IMG/VR virus record: IMGVR_UViG_3300020448_001063
Location: 1 to 20,513 of that record
Reading direction: 5' to 3' (one strand)
DNA from: a virus
DNA: 20,513 nucleotides
The notes under the pieces were generated by a model, which was not told the origin of the DNA, made no database searches, and saw only the letters and a list, made by a program, of their open reading frames with translations. This document shows positions 13,945 to 20,513 of this stretch, piece after piece. Each line of letters opens with the position of its first letter. Position 1 is the first letter of the stretch. Position numbers and translations under genes: made by a program.

Positions 13945-14170
13945 CTATAAAGTCCTCGTATTTAATACTACCCCAATCAAGATTATAATGTTCAGGATAC
14001 TTCTTATCCTTTTCAAACTGCGTTAATAGTTTATTTAACTCAATTGTTTCTGGATGATTCCAAGATCTAAGTTTTTTAAGAATAGCATTATCAGGATCTT
14101 TTTCTAGTAATTGACATGCAGTCCAATCCATAATAAGTTGTCTTAAAGGTGTGTTGATTGCTCCAGCCAT
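13931..14170 (-). CDS. hypothetical protein, 79 residues
   Basis: A small, mostly helical protein with a C-terminal KYPEHYNLDWGSIKYEDFID segment rich in aromatic and acidic residues. Not recognised. It follows the Nmad1-like gene in a TAATG overlap and overlaps the cupin gene by 14 bases, so it belongs to the transcription unit started by the promoter at 14577-14605. Confidence 0.62.
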   Translation of the reverse strand: MAGAINTPLRQLIMDWTACQLLEKDPDNAILKKLRSWNHPETIELNKLLTQFEKDKKYPEHYNLDWGSIKYEDFIDESR

Positions 14171-14553
14171 TACTTACCTGTTGCACCTGGAATTTTATCA
14201 CTTAAGTCCACTGGTTTTAGTTTCTTAGGACGATTCAAAAAGTCACGATCTGGATCTTGGCCATCAATACCGTGCTTCATGTACGCAGCAAAGAATGATG
14301 CATAGTTAATTATATCAATACATGAATCTTCAAGAGATTCAAAATTAGGATTATAATCGGGATCATTTTCCATAGCTTCAAGTACAGACTGCAGCCTAAG
14401 AGTTTTTGCAATCATTGTATCTAAAAGAGTTGAACAACCACGTGGATAATACATGGCTTGTTTAATCCTAGAGTTTGGATTTTGATAATCGTTACCTTTT
14501 TTATTTTGTATTTCAGCTGCTTTTTTCAGCACTTCGAGTGATGCTTTACTCAT
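14170..14553 (-). CDS. DUF1599 / nucleotide-modification-associated domain 1 (Nmad1)-like protein
   Basis: A 127-residue helical protein with the block KKGNDYQNP...TMIAKTLRLQSVLE...FESLEDSCIDIINYASFFAAY, which resembles the DUF1599/Nmad1 family, related in shape to MazG-type hydrolases and often encoded in phages with modified nucleotides. The acidic pair E/D in ESLEDSCIDIINY resembles the metal-binding helices of that fold. The ATG at 14553 is chosen because GGAGG lies 7 bases upstream; an ATG at 14565 is itself next to the ribosome binding site. It is the first gene after the promoter at 14577-14605. The family call is from memory of the pattern and is moderately sure. Confidence 0.65.
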   Translation of the reverse strand: MSKASLEVLKKAAEIQNKKGNDYQNPNSRIKQAMYYPRGCSTLLDTMIAKTLRLQSVLEAMENDPDYNPNFESLEDSCIDIINYASFFAAYMKHGIDGQDPDRDFLNRPKKLKPVDLSDKIPGATGK

Positions 14554-14576
14554 AATATCCTCCATTCTGATAATAT

Positions 14577-14605
14577 ATTATACAACATTTTTACTAGAAA
14601 GTACA
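14577..14605 (-). promoter_or_regulatory. sigma70-type promoter of the Nmad1-to-gp42 unit
   Basis: Minus strand: -35 TGTACT (14600-14605), 17-base spacer ending TGTTG, -10 TATAAT (14577-14582). It sits in the only visible gap between 14612 and 14554, and the leader then carries GGAGG before the ATG at 14553. The -35 is a weaker match than at the uvsX, UDG-like and polymerase promoters. Confidence 0.82.
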
Positions 14606-14612
14606 CTATTTT

Positions 14613-15050
14613 TTATAATATTTTTTGCCATACATTGATTTTTGCAAACTTATTACCATTCCACTTGTATACGCCTTCATGATGATATTCCTTGTCAACC
14701 TTATTGTTTATGAAGATATAAACTATATCAGGATATTTTCTCCATTCATCAAGCTTATCCTTTTTACATCTATCCAGAACATAAGGTACATTTCCCATAT
14801 GTCCCGTTACTTTTATTTCAACAGGATCAAGGTAAGGATCGAGTAAATCTTTGTATTCTCTCTCATCGTCAATCCAGCCAGTTTCTATAAGATACTGTTC
14901 AGCTGCATGACTATATTCACAGACTTCATATATCTCTTTAAAAGTTCTACCTCTTCGTGTCGATTCCTTATTGAATATCTTTTCAGCTTCATTCTTAGCT
15001 CTTTGGCGCCACTCATCCGGATTTATTATTTCATCCGTATTGAAGCTCAT
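14613..15050 (-). CDS. possible PD-(D/E)XK nuclease-like protein
   Basis: A 145-residue protein not confidently recognised. The pattern E51 (SHAAEQYLIETG) on a helix, D71 or D75 (LLDPYLDP), then E78-I-K80 (VEIKVTG) on a strand, followed by PDIVYIFINN, has the order and spacing of the PD-(D/E)XK nuclease core found in restriction-like and phage repair endonucleases. The C-terminus GVYKWNGNKFAKI may be a small beta-hairpin. I chose the ATG at 15050 because it starts 7 bases after the preceding gene's stop; a TTG-type start at 15083 would lie inside that gene. Nuclease activity is inference. Confidence 0.5.
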   Translation of the reverse strand: MSFNTDEIINPDEWRQRAKNEAEKIFNKESTRRGRTFKEIYEVCEYSHAAEQYLIETGWIDDEREYKDLLDPYLDPVEIKVTGHMGNVPYVLDRCKKDKLDEWRKYPDIVYIFINNKVDKEYHHEGVYKWNGNKFAKINVWQKIL

Positions 15051-15057
15051 ATTATGT

Positions 15058-15999
15058 TCAAACGTTTCTGTATGCAAATTCAATAGCCCTATCTGCTTCT
15101 ACGTCAAGTGGCCTAGTTCCGTATCTGTTAGATGTTTCAGAGTCCAGTTGTTTGATTAAACCAACAATGGTCTGACTGTTAATAGGATAACTTGACTTGA
15201 TTGCGTTAATTGCAATAGACACCATGATCTTATAGATCATACCATATCTTCCACTGTTGTCTATATGTGCAATGGATTTATATTCAGCGATTAGTTTCTT
15301 GTTTACAAAAGGACAGTCGCTGTAACCTGTCCAGTATACGTTAGTATTTTCAGCTTTTTCTTTTCTATGCTGAATAACTTGTTTTTGTAATTCTTCTGGA
15401 AGTCGATCAAGAAAGTTAGATGATCTGAGTTTTTCAACAAATGGGTGTTTCTCCATAAGTTCATTAGGATCTAAAAAAACGCCAGTGTTATTAGTAAACA
15501 TAAAGTTGAAAGCGCCAGTGTACGTACCAGGGATATAATACATTCGTGATAGATCTTTAGTTTGTTGGTCATTAATCTGACCGAGTTCGTTGTTGAGGGC
15601 GAACCAGAAAGATCTGATGTCATTTGATCTAACTCTTCTTTTAGTTGGAAAGACCAAACGAAACTTTGGATAACTTTCTCTACTGCTAGCAGTACTATAA
15701 CAAATATAATAGTACTTACCATATAAGTTCCTAAGCTCATTTTCTAAGTCACCTTCAATCTTGTGATCATCAACATCAACAGCAGCCCAACCTCCCCAAT
15801 CAACCACATTTTTGTTGGCCCTAGTTGTATTTGCAACATAAGTAGCCGGTGATATAAGCTGTGCATCTTTTTTACCTCCAAGCTTTCTTTTAGATAGATT
15901 GTACAAAAACTCCTCGAACTCATTAAAGTCCGAGAAGTTCATGCGTTTATGAGTTTTATTATCGTATATATTCTTAAAGAATGTCGCTGATATTTCCAT
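15058..15999 (-). CDS. AEP-superfamily primase-like protein
   Basis: A 313-residue protein that resembles the archaeo-eukaryotic primase/RepB-type catalytic domain: the acidic motif AAVDVDDHK (D75, D77, D78), then YSTASSRESYPKFRLVFP (101-118), which matches the strand-helix STxS...PRxRxVxP block, then KDLSRMYYIPGTY (148-160) as the third motif. The usual histidine of the second motif is not evident. The C-terminal half (about 200-313) is helical, like PriCT-type extensions. It could lay down primers for gp41/gp43 or be a repair prim-pol; no DnaG-like gp61 is in this window. The start ATG at 15999 overlaps the MazG-like gene by 26 bases and has no strong ribosome binding site. Confidence 0.6.
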   Translation of the reverse strand: MEISATFFKNIYDNKTHKRMNFSDFNEFEEFLYNLSKRKLGGKKDAQLISPATYVANTTRANKNVVDWGGWAAVDVDDHKIEGDLENELRNLYGKYYYICYSTASSRESYPKFRLVFPTKRRVRSNDIRSFWFALNNELGQINDQQTKDLSRMYYIPGTYTGAFNFMFTNNTGVFLDPNELMEKHPFVEKLRSSNFLDRLPEELQKQVIQHRKEKAENTNVYWTGYSDCPFVNKKLIAEYKSIAHIDNSGRYGMIYKIMVSIAINAIKSSYPINSQTIVGLIKQLDSETSNRYGTRPLDVEADRAIEFAYRNV

Positions 16000-16387
16000 G
16001 ATTATCTTTATGGCTAGGTCCTTGCCACCCCTCAGGTTTCAATAGATCTGGTAGTCCAAATGGATTAGGTCTGCCGGCTTTTACTCCAGGTTCTTTATTC
16101 ATATTTGCTTTATATATCTCGTCCCATGCTTTGTTAGCGTCAACACCGAATACGTCAAGTGTACCAATGGCAAATACGCATAGATCAATCAGACCATCAA
16201 CCACTTCTTCAGGATTTCCGTCTTCAAATGCTTGTAGCGATTCACTCATTTCTTCTTGACACATGTTTAAACGAAACTGTAAATAAGTTTTCATAAGATC
16301 TTTATCATGTTTGTTTTGTTTAAACCATTTGTGTACACCAAATTTTTGGTGCATATCTGCAATATCTTTTACCCAATCATTGCTCAT
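15974..16387 (-). CDS. MazG-like nucleotide pyrophosphohydrolase
   Basis: A 137-residue protein with the MazG/all-alpha NTP-PPase metal motif EExxE...ExxD: CQEEMSESLQAF (E45, E46, E49) followed by EEVVDGLIDLCVFAIGTLDV (E60/E61, D64, D68). It would hydrolyse (d)NTPs to monophosphates or act as a housecleaning or ppGpp-modulating enzyme, as proposed for phage MazG. An extended C-terminal GRPNPFGLPDLLKPEGW tail is typical of phage versions. The ATG at 16387 gives MSNDWVKDIADMHQKF, with AAGGAG about 11 bases upstream; an ATG at 16408 overlaps the upstream stop (TAATG) and is an alternative. Confidence 0.82.
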   Translation of the reverse strand: MSNDWVKDIADMHQKFGVHKWFKQNKHDKDLMKTYLQFRLNMCQEEMSESLQAFEDGNPEEVVDGLIDLCVFAIGTLDVFGVDANKAWDEIYKANMNKEPGVKAGRPNPFGLPDLLKPEGWQGPSHKDNHGNISDIL

Positions 16388-16407
16388 TATAAATGTAGCT
16401 CCTTCCA

Positions 16408-16884
16408 TTATGTTAGCCCCGGCATTGTGAATAGTGCGTTTACTTTATCAAATTTTCCAACTGGTTTCCTTGCAAACACGCACCACTTGAATGCAAACAT
16501 TGTTTCTTTTGTCCTACAAAATTCTCTAAAACTTGTCCCTGTAGTATACACATCATCTACTACTAACCAAGGATGATCGCCTTTAGTTGTATATGGTTCT
16601 AGTGCATACTGTAGAGGTAATCCTCCTCTTGGAATTCCAACAACTTTACTAAAAGGTTCTAGTTGATAATCCATAATCATTTTTGCTATAGCATCCCACT
16701 GTTGACTTGTGATGGCATCACACTCTATTTTCCATTTAAGAGGTAAACCAGCATGACTAGTAAATTCTCCGAGTTGAAATAGATCAATAGTATTTTCTTT
16801 CTTTAGTTGAGGCAAGTTATCCCAAAACTCAAGTTGTTCTTCCGTATCAATCATTGCTTTTATATCCTCACCACTAATATTCAT
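16408..16884 (-). CDS. phosphoribosyltransferase, orotate PRTase-like
   Basis: A 158-residue type I phosphoribosyltransferase. The PRPP loop is LVVDDVYTTGTS (about residues 107-118), preceded by GIPRGGLPLQYAL (83-95). The N-terminal LGEFTSHAGLPLKWKIECDA resembles the substrate-binding FTLxSG block of orotate phosphoribosyltransferase. It would attach or remove PRPP-derived ribose-5-phosphate from a base, perhaps pyrimidine salvage. The start at 16884 has AGGAG 5-6 bases upstream; an in-frame upstream start at 16914 runs through the promoter -10. First gene after its own promoter. Confidence 0.85.
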   Translation of the reverse strand: MNISGEDIKAMIDTEEQLEFWDNLPQLKKENTIDLFQLGEFTSHAGLPLKWKIECDAITSQQWDAIAKMIMDYQLEPFSKVVGIPRGGLPLQYALEPYTTKGDHPWLVVDDVYTTGTSFREFCRTKETMFAFKWCVFARKPVGKFDKVNALFTMPGLT

Positions 16885-16902
16885 TTTTTCTCCTGTGTTA
16901 CT

Positions 16903-16931
16903 ATTATACCACACCTACTAGCTCATGTACA
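16903..16931 (-). promoter_or_regulatory. sigma70-type promoter overlapping the PMM stop codon
   Basis: Minus strand: -35 TGTACA (16926-16931), 17-base spacer ending TGTGG, -10 TATAAT (16903-16908), extended -10 TGG. The phosphomannomutase stop codon TAA lies inside TATAAT, so the promoter is embedded in the end of that gene. AGGAG and the phosphoribosyltransferase ATG follow about 15-20 bases downstream. Confidence 0.86.
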
Positions 16932-17638
16932 TCTTTTATTTTCCATGCACGTAAATATTTTAGTGTATCTTTCCAGTCTCTTACTTCAACCGCGGCAGAA
17001 TCTTTACGAGGTCTAATTGCTTTTGCTAGAGGATAGTCATTACCTCCGGGTTTCATCTTATCACCGAAGAAAAGAATAGGCCCATCAACCTTATTAGCTA
17101 CCTGAGACTTATCATATCCTTTTGGAATAATGTCAATTCCAGTTTCTCCTGCAACCTGTGCCGTAAGTCCGGGGAACGCTTTATTAAATTCCTCGGCTAT
17201 CTTTACTCTTTCACTAGTTTCTCTATCCCAACCTACATAAAGTTTTCTTTCACCAACTGTAGCGTTTCTTCCTACAATACTAAAGTTGACCAGTCCGGGT
17301 CTATCCTCGATATGGTTTCCAGTTCTGCAACCAAACTTACTTTCTACAAGATGTTTTCCCAACCAGTTTTTAGCCTTTTCTGACATTTTCCATTCAGAGG
17401 AATATACTTCTTCACCGTGTCTCCATATACTGTTTCCTGAACAATTATAACACGCAATAGCTTTTTCACATATGTCCTGTCCAACTTGTTCTATTGTTTT
17501 TATATAGTCAGATCCAGTGACGAGATACGTAGGGTTTTTTTCCATAAAGTGTAGAAAGAACTCTTTAAATGCCTTGTCCATTGTGCCTCTACTAGGCGTA
17601 AGCGTACCGTCAACGTCAAATATAAAGCTATGTGTCAT
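16904..17638 (-). CDS. phosphomannomutase, eukaryotic PMM type (HAD family)
   Basis: Interconverts mannose-6-phosphate and mannose-1-phosphate; PMM enzymes often also act on glucose phosphates. The catalytic DVDGTLTPSR (D8, D10) starts the protein, TGSDYIKTIEQVG follows, RTGNHIEDRPGLVNFSIVGR matches the arginine-rich phosphate-binding block of human PMM2, and GDKMKPGGND near residue 193 matches the PMM motif GDKTMPGGND. Length is 244, as in PMM2 (246). ATGA overlap with the DNA polymerase stop. It may supply hexose-1-phosphate for nucleotide sugars; the link with the UDP-sugar genes 7-10 kb away is inference. An animal/plant-type enzyme in a phage is unusual. Confidence 0.92.
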   Translation of the reverse strand: MTHSFIFDVDGTLTPSRGTMDKAFKEFFLHFMEKNPTYLVTGSDYIKTIEQVGQDICEKAIACYNCSGNSIWRHGEEVYSSEWKMSEKAKNWLGKHLVESKFGCRTGNHIEDRPGLVNFSIVGRNATVGERKLYVGWDRETSERVKIAEEFNKAFPGLTAQVAGETGIDIIPKGYDKSQVANKVDGPILFFGDKMKPGGNDYPLAKAIRPRKDSAAVEVRDWKDTLKYLRAWKIKDVHELVGVV

Positions 17639-20274
17639 ACGAAGAAATCCTCCAGTGTATTAGGTTGCATCCAATTGACTGCTTCAAGAATAGGATTGAG
17701 TGGATCCATAAAAGTTTTGTCAAATTGTGTTTCATAATCTATGAACTTATGAAGGTTAAATTCTGGAGGTAAGTAGTCTGGAAACGATATTACATTCTCA
17801 CCTATAGGATTAGGTGTCTTGAGATAACAGAACTTGATCTTATCGCCGGAATTTATCATTGTATACTTTTTACTAAGACTATGCTTAAGTACATAGTGAT
17901 TGTATAATAGAGCACCTCTTACATGAATAGGTGTACCTTTCTTATAGATTAATTTATTATCATGAAACTTATTAATCTTTTGAACTCCTCGAGGAAATGA
18001 AACCTGCTCAGGTCCAAGGTTTTTAAATTCATTCTTAAAATTATTTATGAACCTTTCACCTTCTTGTTCTGTACCTGATACAATAATCTTGAATGATTCC
18101 TTGAACTTATTACGAACAACTTCTGGTGTTGAAGACTTGATGGCTTCAATACCCATAATCTTAAGTTTGGGTTCAGCATACTGTACACCTTCAGAGTTGT
18201 GTACGTTTAAGATGTATCTTTTCTTTGCGGTCCAGATCCCTCTATCTGCAATCACTTCACGACCCATTTCTAATCTTGGAGTAAAGTGATTTGAATACTT
18301 ATGAAGTCTTTCATATGATTTACTTATAACCTTTTCAAAGTGCTCCTTACATATTTTATCTAAAGCTTTTACAGGATCTTTAGGTTGTAATTTTTCTACG
18401 AGAGGGCCGAAGTTAATATATACCGAATCCGTATCAATTGCAATAACGTAGTCTTTGTTATTAGTCTTTAAGACTTTATTGAGCTCTTTGTTGATTTCTT
18501 TTTCTGCCCATTTGATAGAAAGCTGACCAGTTATAGTAACACTTTCAGCAAGAGCATTGTCAAAATACTTAAAGTATTTGTTAGCTAACGCACCATAAAG
18601 AGAGTTAAGTAAGATCTTAATAGCCATCTGATTATTTTCAAGAGAGTTGATCTCAGCTTCTAGTTGACGAGTCTTTTCTTTCTGATATCTTGACATTGCA
18701 TCAAGCATTTTTTTCTTTATTTCACTACGCTCAGCATAATACTCGACAATCAATGAAGGAATTATTCCTTGATTAGACTTATAGTACTTAACACCGTTTG
18801 CGCACTGAGAATATTTGTCACTTATCTCTATCTTTTCGTTTAAATACTTTTCAACTTTATTATGACATTTGGCCACATATCTTTCTTGATCATGTTCATC
18901 TACATACTTGTCAAAAAAATCTGGTTTTGGAATATCGTCTCTGACTAAAGTTTCAGGTGATATATTTGCCTGAACAATTATGTTTGGATATAGAGAGTTT
19001 AAGTCAAAAGAAACAACCCAATCATGAGCTCCTACTTGAGGAGACTTCACATAACCACCAGCAATTGTAGATGGTTTTACATCTTTAAAATCTTTTGCTG
19101 CTCCACTATTACTGCTATTTGTAGAACCTTCTTGTGCACCAACAATTGGATATTGAACTGTTTCTATTTGACTTATTGGTGAAATGATTTTATTTTTTAA
19201 GAGTCTTCTATAAATGATTGATTCCCATATAGACGTTGTTCCAAACGTATCACTTATGTTTACGCCGGCTTTGTATGCCATAGTCATGACCAGATTAATT
19301 AGACCCATCTTCTCATCAATCCTATCAACAAGTTGAACGTCTTTAATGTTATAGTCAATAAATTTTTGAAAGTCATTTTTATAGAGATTGAAAAGATCAC
19401 CGTGTTCTTCATAAGATAGCTTACGTTCACCAAGGACTACATAACCTATGTGATCAAGTTTATACGATTCCTGTGCACCATAAGAGTAGCCAAACTTTCG
19501 AAAGAGTTCTAGATAGTCTGCCTGTTGAATACCTGAGATCTCAAACCCGTAGTTCATTCTACCACCAATAAGTTGGTTTCTTTCATTTATAAGTTTCCAA
19601 GGAGAGAGTCTCTTCATAGCTTCTTCACTACCGAGAAGTCTTATACGGTTAATAATATAGGGTATATCAAACCATCGAGTATTCCAGCCTGTAATAATAT
19701 CAGGATAGTCTTTAACCCAATATCCAAGAAACTTTGCAAGTAGTTCAGATTCATTCTTACACTTGTGATACTGAATTATATTACCGTGAAGTTCTATCTG
19801 ACATTTTTCTGCATCATATTCTCCACAACCCCAGACTTGAAAGACCGAAGACTTACTTGATTTGACAGTGATTGCTGTGATAGGGTGTTCTGCTTTTTCC
19901 GGAATAGGAAAGCCATCGTCAGACGCGACCTCAATATCGAAGTTCACTACGTTTATTGAGTTTGGATTGAACGATACTTTATCGGGAAACTTATCAGTTA
20001 TGAACTGATGAATGTAGTTGGTAGTGCCATACATCTTCAGGTTATCCATATCTTTATACTGCTCAAGAAATTCTTTTGCTTCTCTCATAGTATCAAAAGA
20101 CATAGGTGTAATATCAGTACCATCAAAAGAAACGTACTCTGTTTTTTCTTTTGACGGAATAAAAAGTGTTGGACTAAACTTGTATTTGTGAGATACGGCA
20201 ACTCCATTCTCGTTGTAACCACGATAAAGTATGGAGTTGCCAAAGCGATTCACAGACGTATAAAATGCTTTCAT
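17635..20274 (-). CDS. 43: DNA polymerase gp43 (family B)
   Basis: Replicative polymerase with 3'-5' proofreading. Exo I FDIEVASDDG (D113, E115), Exo II WNTRWFDIPY (D203), Exo III YNIKDVQLVDRID (D312); Pol A FDLNSLYPNII (D424), Pol B KILLNSLYGALANKYF (553-568), Pol C DTDSVYI (D614, D616). Length is 879 residues (T4 898). MKAFYTSVNR aligns with the first residues of T4 gp43, so the ATG is secure. A serine/asparagine-rich insert lies at about 381-394. The last residues, NTLEDFFV, are a probable sliding-clamp (gp45) tail. The -10 box ends 7 bases before the ATG and no ribosome binding site is visible, so the message should be leaderless, unlike T4 gene 43 with its translational operator. Confidence 0.98.
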   Translation of the reverse strand: MKAFYTSVNRFGNSILYRGYNENGVAVSHKYKFSPTLFIPSKEKTEYVSFDGTDITPMSFDTMREAKEFLEQYKDMDNLKMYGTTNYIHQFITDKFPDKVSFNPNSINVVNFDIEVASDDGFPIPEKAEHPITAITVKSSKSSVFQVWGCGEYDAEKCQIELHGNIIQYHKCKNESELLAKFLGYWVKDYPDIITGWNTRWFDIPYIINRIRLLGSEEAMKRLSPWKLINERNQLIGGRMNYGFEISGIQQADYLELFRKFGYSYGAQESYKLDHIGYVVLGERKLSYEEHGDLFNLYKNDFQKFIDYNIKDVQLVDRIDEKMGLINLVMTMAYKAGVNISDTFGTTSIWESIIYRRLLKNKIISPISQIETVQYPIVGAQEGSTNSSNSGAAKDFKDVKPSTIAGGYVKSPQVGAHDWVVSFDLNSLYPNIIVQANISPETLVRDDIPKPDFFDKYVDEHDQERYVAKCHNKVEKYLNEKIEISDKYSQCANGVKYYKSNQGIIPSLIVEYYAERSEIKKKMLDAMSRYQKEKTRQLEAEINSLENNQMAIKILLNSLYGALANKYFKYFDNALAESVTITGQLSIKWAEKEINKELNKVLKTNNKDYVIAIDTDSVYINFGPLVEKLQPKDPVKALDKICKEHFEKVISKSYERLHKYSNHFTPRLEMGREVIADRGIWTAKKRYILNVHNSEGVQYAEPKLKIMGIEAIKSSTPEVVRNKFKESFKIIVSGTEQEGERFINNFKNEFKNLGPEQVSFPRGVQKINKFHDNKLIYKKGTPIHVRGALLYNHYVLKHSLSKKYTMINSGDKIKFCYLKTPNPIGENVISFPDYLPPEFNLHKFIDYETQFDKTFMDPLNPILEAVNWMQPNTLEDFFV

Positions 20275-20281
20275 GTATACT

Positions 20282-20310
20282 ATTATACCATAATGTAAGG
20301 GAAATGTAAA
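20282..20310 (-). promoter_or_regulatory. sigma70-type promoter of DNA polymerase gene
   Basis: Minus strand: -35 TTTACA (20305-20310), 17-base spacer ending TATGG, -10 TATAAT (20282-20287) followed by AGTATAC and the ATG at 20274. The -35 immediately follows the TAG stop of the upstream gene (TAGTTTACA), as at 10077. Transcription should start at or next to the start codon. Confidence 0.87.
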
Positions 20311-20502
20311 CTATTTCTTTTCGGTTATGAAGTCATAAAACTCATTAGCTTTTTTGACGACTTCATCAGGTTGATACATCTTTGGGGTGTATTTTTCGAA
20401 TGCTTCCGTAATACTAGTTTGTGTATCTTTGGCTTGTTCGACCATCTCGCCCATGAGTCTTTCACCCATGTGCCATTGTTGATCTAACATTTCTTTTGCC
20501 AT
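20311..20502 (-). CDS. hypothetical protein, 63 residues
   Basis: A small amphipathic, helical protein (MAKEMLDQQWHMGERLMGEM ... ANEFYDFITEKK), methionine- and glutamate-rich. Not recognised; it is not RegA, which precedes gene 43 in T4. It ends one base before the -35 of the polymerase promoter. The region upstream is outside the window apart from 11 bases, so its own promoter and ribosome binding site cannot be judged. Confidence 0.6.
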   Translation of the reverse strand: MAKEMLDQQWHMGERLMGEMVEQAKDTQTSITEAFEKYTPKMYQPDEVVKKANEFYDFITEKK

Positions 20503-20513
20503 TTTTAAAGTTT

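Noticed and set aside
16885-16914. Upstream start of the phosphoribosyltransferase
   Set aside because: Those codons cover the promoter -10 and the ribosome binding site; the ATG at 16884 has AGGAG before it.
1-20513. Cyanophage origin
   Set aside because: No psbA, hli, talC, plastocyanin or other cyanophage host genes are visible; this is weak negative evidence because only 20 kb is seen.
1-20513. tRNAs, CRISPR arrays, insertion sequences, strong terminators
   Set aside because: None found by eye; genes occupy nearly all bases and gaps are filled by promoters.

Overview
This window is a compact, AT-rich stretch of the replication and nucleotide-metabolism core of a T4-like (Tevenvirinae-related) myovirus. 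The basis is direct protein recognition: a family B DNA polymerase (gp43), RecA-like UvsX, DnaB-like helicase gp41, dCMP hydroxymethylase gp42, dCMP deaminase and ThyX. Every supported gene lies on the minus strand, so transcription runs from high to low coordinates, and neighbouring genes mostly overlap by 1-35 bases. No photosystem or other cyanobacterial host genes are visible, so a marine T4-like phage of a heterotroph (for example an alphaproteobacterium) is more likely than a cyanophage; the host is inference.

Layout in the direction of transcription (right to left). 20.5-16.9 kb: a small gene, DNA polymerase, and a eukaryotic-type phosphomannomutase. 16.9-14.6 kb: orotate-like phosphoribosyltransferase, MazG-like hydrolase, a possible archaeo-eukaryotic-type (AEP) primase, and a possible PD-(D/E)XK nuclease. 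14.6-10.1 kb: Nmad1/DUF1599-like protein, small genes, cupin, two exported proteins, TagD-like nucleotidyltransferase, gp42, dCMP deaminase, a radical SAM protein and a separately encoded SPASM-like protein. 10.05-5.46 kb: a cassette with its own promoter, made of a uracil-DNA-glycosylase-like protein, a homologue of T4 DNA alpha-glucosyltransferase, a UDP-glucuronate-epimerase-like SDR, UDP-glucose dehydrogenase, and a divergent C5-cytosine DNA methyltransferase. 5.45 kb to the left end: uvsX, a gp40-position gene, gp41, a small methyltransferase, small hypothetical genes and thyX.

The main story is cytosine hypermodification. gp42 keeps both signature residues (C148, D179) and should make 5-hydroxymethyl-dCMP. 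The AGT homologue should glycosylate hmC in DNA. The adjacent UDP-glucose dehydrogenase and epimerase suggest that the sugar is not plain glucose but a uronic acid (GlcA/GalA) or a derived pentose. The polymerase, the glycosyltransferase and the C5-methyltransferase all end in nearly the same peptide (LEDFFV, LEEFFA, LEAFF), probably a sliding-clamp-binding tail that would attach the modification enzymes to the replisome.

Five near-identical sigma70-type promoters (TTTACA/TGTACW, 17-base spacer, TATAAT) divide the region into transcription units. Two of them (polymerase and the UDG-like gene) place the -10 box only 6-7 bases before the ATG, which predicts leaderless mRNAs. There are no intergenic stretches above about 60 bases, and I saw no tRNA, CRISPR, IS element or convincing terminator.
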